The notes under the pieces: model-generated
Databases searched by the model: none
The model's input: the letters and a program-made list of their open reading frames with translations, nothing else
What the model was told of the DNA's origin: nothing
Position numbers and translations under genes: made by a program
Assembly (NCBI GenBank): GCA_004151065.3
Contig: NWUY0300072235.1
Location: 1-11,750, forward strand
DNA length: 11,750 bases
DNA from: Larix sibirica
Lineage: Eukaryota > Streptophyta > Pinopsida > Pinales > Pinaceae
Reading direction: 5' to 3'
Shown here: positions 7,981-11,750 of the stretch, in pieces
Layout: each line of letters starts with the position of its first letter
Numbering within the stretch: the stretch's first letter is position 1

Positions 7981-8675
7981 GTCTTATGAAACACATGGAG
8001 ACCTACTTGCCAACTTATCTCCAACAATGGGTAATGTCATTAGTGGTTAATGGACAATAACTTATTTTTGGTCTGGTAAAAGATAATAATATTGATAAAT
8101 GCAAGCATATTCTAACAAACTAAGAAAATGAATCTTGTACGAGTAGTTTGAGAAACAATTGGTAAGTAGGCTATATATATATGTTGAGGCTTGAGAAAAT
8201 GAAAGTAAAGGAAATTGTAAAAAAATCACTCTAAAATAAAAATAGAGCTCAACATGATCAAATGGATGTTGTTTGAAACTTGGATATCTACACATTACCA
8301 AAAAGAAATCCATTCAATAAGAGATATGTGTAATATTTATTATAATATATAAGATCATTCACTTGGTGTACTTGCAAAAGAAATGAATTATAATAAGGCA
8401 AATCATTGGAAAAGAGATTATCATTAAAGAGTTTGATGATCACTTAAACAAATGTCGAACATGAACAATGAAGTTTAACATTTTTATATTTCATTTTAAA
8501 AACTGAACCGAAAAAAATGTATCAGTGCATGAGATTCAGAAATTTATATCAATAATTTTGAACTTGTTGATACAACTAATATTAATGTCATTGTTCATAA
8601 TAATAAATAAAGGATTTTATATAAAAGAAATAAAAAAAATGTTACGATAAAAATTTATAGAATAATTAAAATATA
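7981..8675. other. AT-rich stretch without recognisable feature
   Basis: No gene supported on either strand. The - strand open frame at 8062-8313 is rich in Tyr, Phe and Ser as expected from AT-rich DNA and resembles no family I know. A short TA microsatellite lies near 8173-8182. Confidence 0.5.
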
Positions 8676-8914
8676 AGATTACTTGCAAAAAAGTATCCAA
8701 TATACTTTTCCTAATATTTTGTGGTAAAGAATTCTCTTAAGTGATTAGATACTAGGATATGATTATGGCATATATTGCAAGTAAAAATACAGAGATTACG
8801 TGGAAAAAAGTATCCAATATACATTTCCTAGTATTTTGTGGTAAAGAATTCTCTTAAGTGATTAGATATTCATGACTAGGATAGGATTATGCCATATATT
8901 GCAAGTAAAGATAG
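8676..8914. repeat. Tandem duplication, 117-base period, with inverted-repeat ends (MITE-like)
   Basis: Copy 1 starts at 8676 and copy 2 at 8793. Both contain AAAAAAGTATCCAATATAC, then TTTTGTGGTAAAGAATTC, TCTTAAGTGATTAGATA, and end with CATATATTGCAAGTAAA. Copy 1 is framed by a perfect 10-base inverted repeat, TTACTTGCAA (8679-8688) and TTGCAAGTAA (8775-8784); the right arm recurs at 8899-8908 while the left arm of copy 2 has diverged. Copy 2 has a short insertion (TTCATG) near 8868. No transposase and no clear target duplication were seen. Confidence 0.75.
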
Positions 8915-9603
8915 AGAAAGATACTCTTTTTTAGGAGAAGGTTGTGAATATCTCTCACATATAATAAGAAGGGAGCACTTCTCATCCATGAAGGGCAACT
9001 TATTGTTTGTGGATATTGATTGTACAAAGAGTGTTTAAAATACAAGTCAATCTACAAACCATGCGTTGAGTTTAGAATTCCATGAGTTAATGATAGTTGG
9101 AGACATTTACTTTCATATCTTTAGCTTATTTAAAATAAAGTGTATCTTGTTATTTTATGAATTGGTAATTTGGTAATAAAAAATAATAAAATATAAAGTT
9201 TATTTTTAATTTCAACATTTTCAATTAGAATAATTCATGTGATAATTATCTATTTTTTTCATAAAAACATGATTTTTTTTTATAATGATTCATATTACAA
9301 GTTTTAAAGCTTAATGTTGTTAATGGGACAAATGTATGTAGTTACATGTATGCTTAATCATGTGTCAATCAACTTAGGCATGTGCATTCTATAAGGTCAC
9401 TAATAAGATTTGAGATGTGTTGCGTTATAGGATGGTAGTTGGGTAAAATAGTTTCATTATATATGTGTATAAGTTATTTTCATATATAGTGTTTATAAAC
9501 ATTAATGATAAGTCTATTTTACATGTAACTATTCATTTCGACACTTAGGCAAAGATGAGATATTTTTCATAGTTAAAAAATAGTCTTAGTTAAAAATTGG
9601 CTC
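8915..9603. other. AT-rich stretch without recognisable feature
   Basis: The first 200 bases are less AT-rich and could be eroded retrotransposon sequence, but no reading frame or domain is visible. The rest is AT-rich DNA with T-runs near 9250-9285. Confidence 0.45.
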
Positions 9604-9691
9604 TTGGAGAGAGAAGCATGTCACAAGTAGGATTTGAATCTGGATAGGGAGGATAATAATTTCTTTGTTCAACAACCTCAACTAAACCCAA
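9604..9691 (-). repeat. tRNA-like / SINE-like remnant with A-box and B-box similarity
   Basis: On the - strand, TGGGTTTAGTTGAGG (9677-9691) resembles an RNA polymerase III A box with one extra base, and GATTCAAATCC (9630-9640) matches 9 of 11 positions of the B box GGTTCGANTCC. The boxes start about 50 bases apart, as in a tRNA. No clover-leaf acceptor pairing was found, so this is not a functional tRNA gene; a decayed tRNA-derived SINE is the best guess. Confidence 0.35.
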
Positions 9692-9705
9692 ATAACACAC
9701 ATAAA

Positions 9706-10008
9706 ATTTTCTATGAGAGAAAAATATCGATAACGTCATTCGAATAGAAGATAAAAGTTATAACTAGTACAGATGCTTGTCATCATCGAGATGAATGATT
9801 AGAGACTTGAGAAAACATGTTTTCATGTGGACAAACAAAAGTGTGTTGAAATAACACATACAAACATAGGAAGACCATCATGGGAATCATTATCACCTCA
9901 ACCACTAAATAATTTCTCACTTAGGAAATGGAGCCATCGTTAATTACTCAATTTAACCAAGGAGTTGTAGATCAACAAATACTCTAGCTATTATCAATAA
10001 TGTGAGAA
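9706..10008. other. Non-coding flank, possibly 3' UTR of the - strand LINE
   Basis: It lies directly downstream of the stop of the - strand RNase H remnant. No coding frame is visible and no A-tail was recognised, so the end of that LINE is not fixed. A 14-base perfect palindrome, GAAAACATGTTTTC, lies at 9811-9824. Confidence 0.4.
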
Positions 10009-10430
10009 TTAAAAAATAAAAAGCTCCCTTATGGAGCTTGAACCTTGCTCATCAATGAGAAGCAATCTAAAATTACCCTCATCAATATGGCATGCCCCCT
10101 TTACAATCCAATCTGTTGTGATGTTGTGTTCCTTGAAGATATGGATGATGAGAATAGATTGGAATCCAAGTAGAAGTTCCTTTGTTTGATTAACCAAGTG
10201 TGGGAAAGTTAAATATGTGAACCTTGCACTCTTTTTCATCTATCCATAAACTAGCTTAGAATGTGTAAACTACTAAGGTAAAAAAACCTCAAGATCAAGT
10301 CTAGTGGATAGCCCTTGGACTTTTGCATAATTATTAGATTATTGGAAATATGCAAAGTGGTTCCCATGATATGTGATACCACAACCTTGACTCTATCTTG
10401 GTTTCCTTGTCAAGTACCATCATAGAAACA
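10009..10430 (-). other. RNase H domain remnant of the second LINE
   Basis: FYDGT carries the first catalytic Asp (10419-10421), followed by NNYAKVQGLSTRLDLE, where Lys replaces the usual catalytic Glu, and by HIFKEHN with His at 10141-10143 and TDW with the last Asp at 10111-10113. The reading changes frame at least twice and has stops, so it is dead. The frame ends with TAA at 10009-10011. Confidence 0.72.
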
Positions 10431-10745
10431 ATATGCCTTGTTATGGTTGATCTATAGTGGAGGGACAGTTTTGGAGGAGTTGGATTTGATCTTTGGAGCT
10501 TGCACCTACATAAAGAATTTGAATATGTGAAATTGATTGATTGGGGATGGATTCTTGTTTGAAAATATATCTCTCAATCAAAATGATCCACATTATAGAT
10601 AGTGGAACTTGGAAGTAGAATGAGAACCTTAGGGATGCCTCTAACCTGGAACCAGGTGTTCCTTGATTCCTTAAAAGAGTCACCCTCCTAGGGGAGACAA
10701 GAACCCAATGATATAGAAACAATCCAAACCTTCTTTGAGACCCTA

Positions 10746-10799
10746 GCAAGAAAAAAAAATATGATATACTGATTCAACGCTCTCTCTACATAATAAACA
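10746..10799 (-). other. zf-RVT zinc knuckle of the second LINE
   Basis: In a frame one base off its neighbours the text reads CLLCRESVESVYHIFFSC, with Cys at 10797-10799 and 10788-10790, His at 10761-10763 and Cys at 10746-10748. This is a complete C-X2-C-X8-H-X4-C set, the spacing expected of the + strand copy. The frame returns to SKKVW right after, across the long homopolymer at 10751-10759. Confidence 0.8.
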
Positions 10800-11584
10800 C
10801 ATGTTTGGAACCTCTTTGCTTCTCCTAAGAAGATTATCCCAAATTTAGTATGCAGTTGTGTAGGGCCAACCATGTAAAAACATAGTTCTTTGGGAGTTGC
10901 TAACAATTTCCATATACCACTCCACCACCAGCGAGTGTTTCCCTCAATATCCTACATCGACAAAGCTTTGGAACCAAGCTTCACACCATAACATCCTCTT
11001 TTTATGTTTTCTTCCCAAATAAATTTATTTTCCTCTTCTTATAGGGAAATTGCACTGGTGACAAGAGCATGTTGATACGAAGTCCATATAATTGCAAAAT
11101 TTCCATCTAATCCATGGTTCTTGACATATTTCCAACTTGAATACCAACGACTTTCAAATCTATGATAAAAAATTTCTTCCAAGTTGCACACATTGTGTAG
11201 TCTTGAGTGATCAATAATATCAATTGGAACAATATTCCCTCCATTGATACCAACAACAACACCTTTTCCCAATGTGATTTTGTTCCTATCACCGGGATCC
11301 CAAGCTAAATTGTTACCTATAATGTTGAAAACCTGGACTTTTTCCTTCCACAACAAAGAGCTCCCAATTTGATGTTCGGGATGGGTTCTAACCCAATCAA
11401 TGATTCATTGTGGTTAGATGTATTTCTAAAACAAACATTGCTACCACAGTCCCTTCTTTGAAATGAGATTGTGATATCCTTTTGTTTAGTGCCTTGGAAA
11501 ATAATTACATATCTTCCAGGCCTCATCCACCAGTATATTTTGGGTGATAAACGGTTTCCCATTGGACGAGTGGAATGTTTGTGT

Positions 11585-11611
11585 ATTACTTGTGATGACT
11601 TCACAAGTAAT
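11585..11611. repeat. Near-perfect hairpin, 11-base arms with 5-base loop
   Basis: ATTACTTGTGA (11585-11595), loop TGACT, TCACAAGTAAT (11601-11611). The arms are exactly complementary. It lies in the short zone between recognisable Copia and LINE text. Confidence 0.75.
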
Positions 11612-11619
11612 GAAGGCAC

Positions 11620-11750
11620 ACATTTTGTAATCTTCTTTAGCATCATTTTTGCGATGTAGACATGAAGTGTTGCTCCCAGTAATCAATAGATCATCAACAT
11701 ATAGAACAATCAGAATTAGAGAGTCACCTTCATGTCTCATATAGACATTC
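11620..11750 (-). pseudogene. Ty1/Copia reverse transcriptase fragment, continues beyond the window
   Basis: Read right to left: VYMRHEGDSLILIVLYVDDL followed by LITGSNTSC and a KEDYKM block. YVDDLLITGS with the hydrophobic strand before it is the catalytic motif C of plant Copia polymerases (YVDD at 11690-11701); LINEs use F-A/V-DD instead. The family normally continues with DLG...FLG and SQ..Y blocks. Here these are missing: the text changes within about 30 residues and then runs, in the same frame, into LINE sequence. The upstream part of the Copia lies outside the window. Confidence 0.82.

Larger units (their letters stand above)
10009..11540 (-). pseudogene. Second, 5'-truncated LINE ORF2 remnant (RT linker, zf-RVT, RNase H)
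   Basis: Read from right to left, one frame holds AWKIC (11507-11521), then KYI-P and IIDWVR blocks with several stops, GSSLLWKEKVQVF, NNLAWDPGDRNKITLG, WWWSGIWKLLATPKELCFYM, then the zinc knuckle and RNase H. These are the blocks seen in the + strand LINE (KYI, WIVWRIGNG, IWNLDCPLK), so both belong to the same broad clade. Endonuclease and RT core are absent: the fragment is cut short just where a Copia fragment begins. Frame changes occur near 10800 and 10750 and in the RNase H part, and stops are frequent. Exact ends are uncertain by roughly 50 bases at the right and more at the left. Confidence 0.82.

Noticed and set aside
8062-8313. Open frame on the - strand, 83 residues, possible membrane peptide
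   Set aside because: Hydrophobic and Tyr/Phe-rich composition follows from AT-rich DNA; no start context, splice site or family motif.
9811-9824. 14-base palindrome GAAAACATGTTTTC
   Set aside because: Striking but isolated; no partner site or element end nearby to give it a meaning.
11690-11701. YVDD as a sign of an integrated pararetrovirus
   Set aside because: The flanks (LILIVLYVDDLLITGS) are the standard plant Ty1/Copia form; no viral coat, movement or protease motif is present.

Overview
The window looks like nuclear DNA of a seed plant with a large, transposon-rich genome. A gymnosperm is possible but the sequence does not prove it. It is AT-rich, shows eukaryotic splice-site and poly(A) patterns, and carries decayed non-LTR (LINE, L1-type) and Ty1/Copia retrotransposon sequence of typical plant type. 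No intact long ORF, rRNA gene, functional tRNA gene or CRISPR array was found.

Left part (1-4961, + strand): the 3' four-fifths or so of a dead plant LINE. It holds the end of ORF1 (3-551), an ORF1/ORF2 junction of the form TAATG (549-553), a complete but ruined ORF2 (551-4700), and a short 3' UTR with AATAAA and an A-run (4701-4961). ORF2 reads in order: apurinic-type endonuclease, reverse transcriptase (RT) with FVDD, zinc-knuckle (zf-RVT) linker, RNase H. By my reading ORF2 has about 14 in-frame stops and 8 single-base-type frameshifts. The domain order is clear only when all three + frames are stitched together.

Middle part (4962-9990): very AT-rich, mostly non-coding DNA. The one host-gene candidate is a well-bounded exon at 6246-6448. 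A 102-base intron links it in frame to a tiny terminal exon (6551-6575), or a longer intron links it to an alternative terminal exon (7443-7491). The predicted tail, DTSLHLGL or DTSLHLGLP, resembles the C-terminal motif of StMADS11/SVP-type MADS-box proteins. If so, the LINE on the left lies in, or next to, a long intron of that gene, in the same orientation. This part also has AT-rich interspersed repeats (5205-5496), an 80-bp-period duplication (7836-7980), a 117-bp-period tandem duplication with 10-bp inverted ends (8676-8914) and a tRNA-like/SINE-like A-box/B-box remnant on the - strand (about 9604-9691).

Right part (about 10009-11750, - strand): a second, 5'-truncated and decayed LINE (C-terminal RT linker, zf-RVT, RNase H) abutting a fragment of Copia reverse transcriptase (YVDD at 11690-11701). 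The two run in one reading frame across a junction that contains a near-perfect hairpin. Nothing in the window appears to work as an operon or pathway: it is a gene tail embedded in layered retrotransposon debris.
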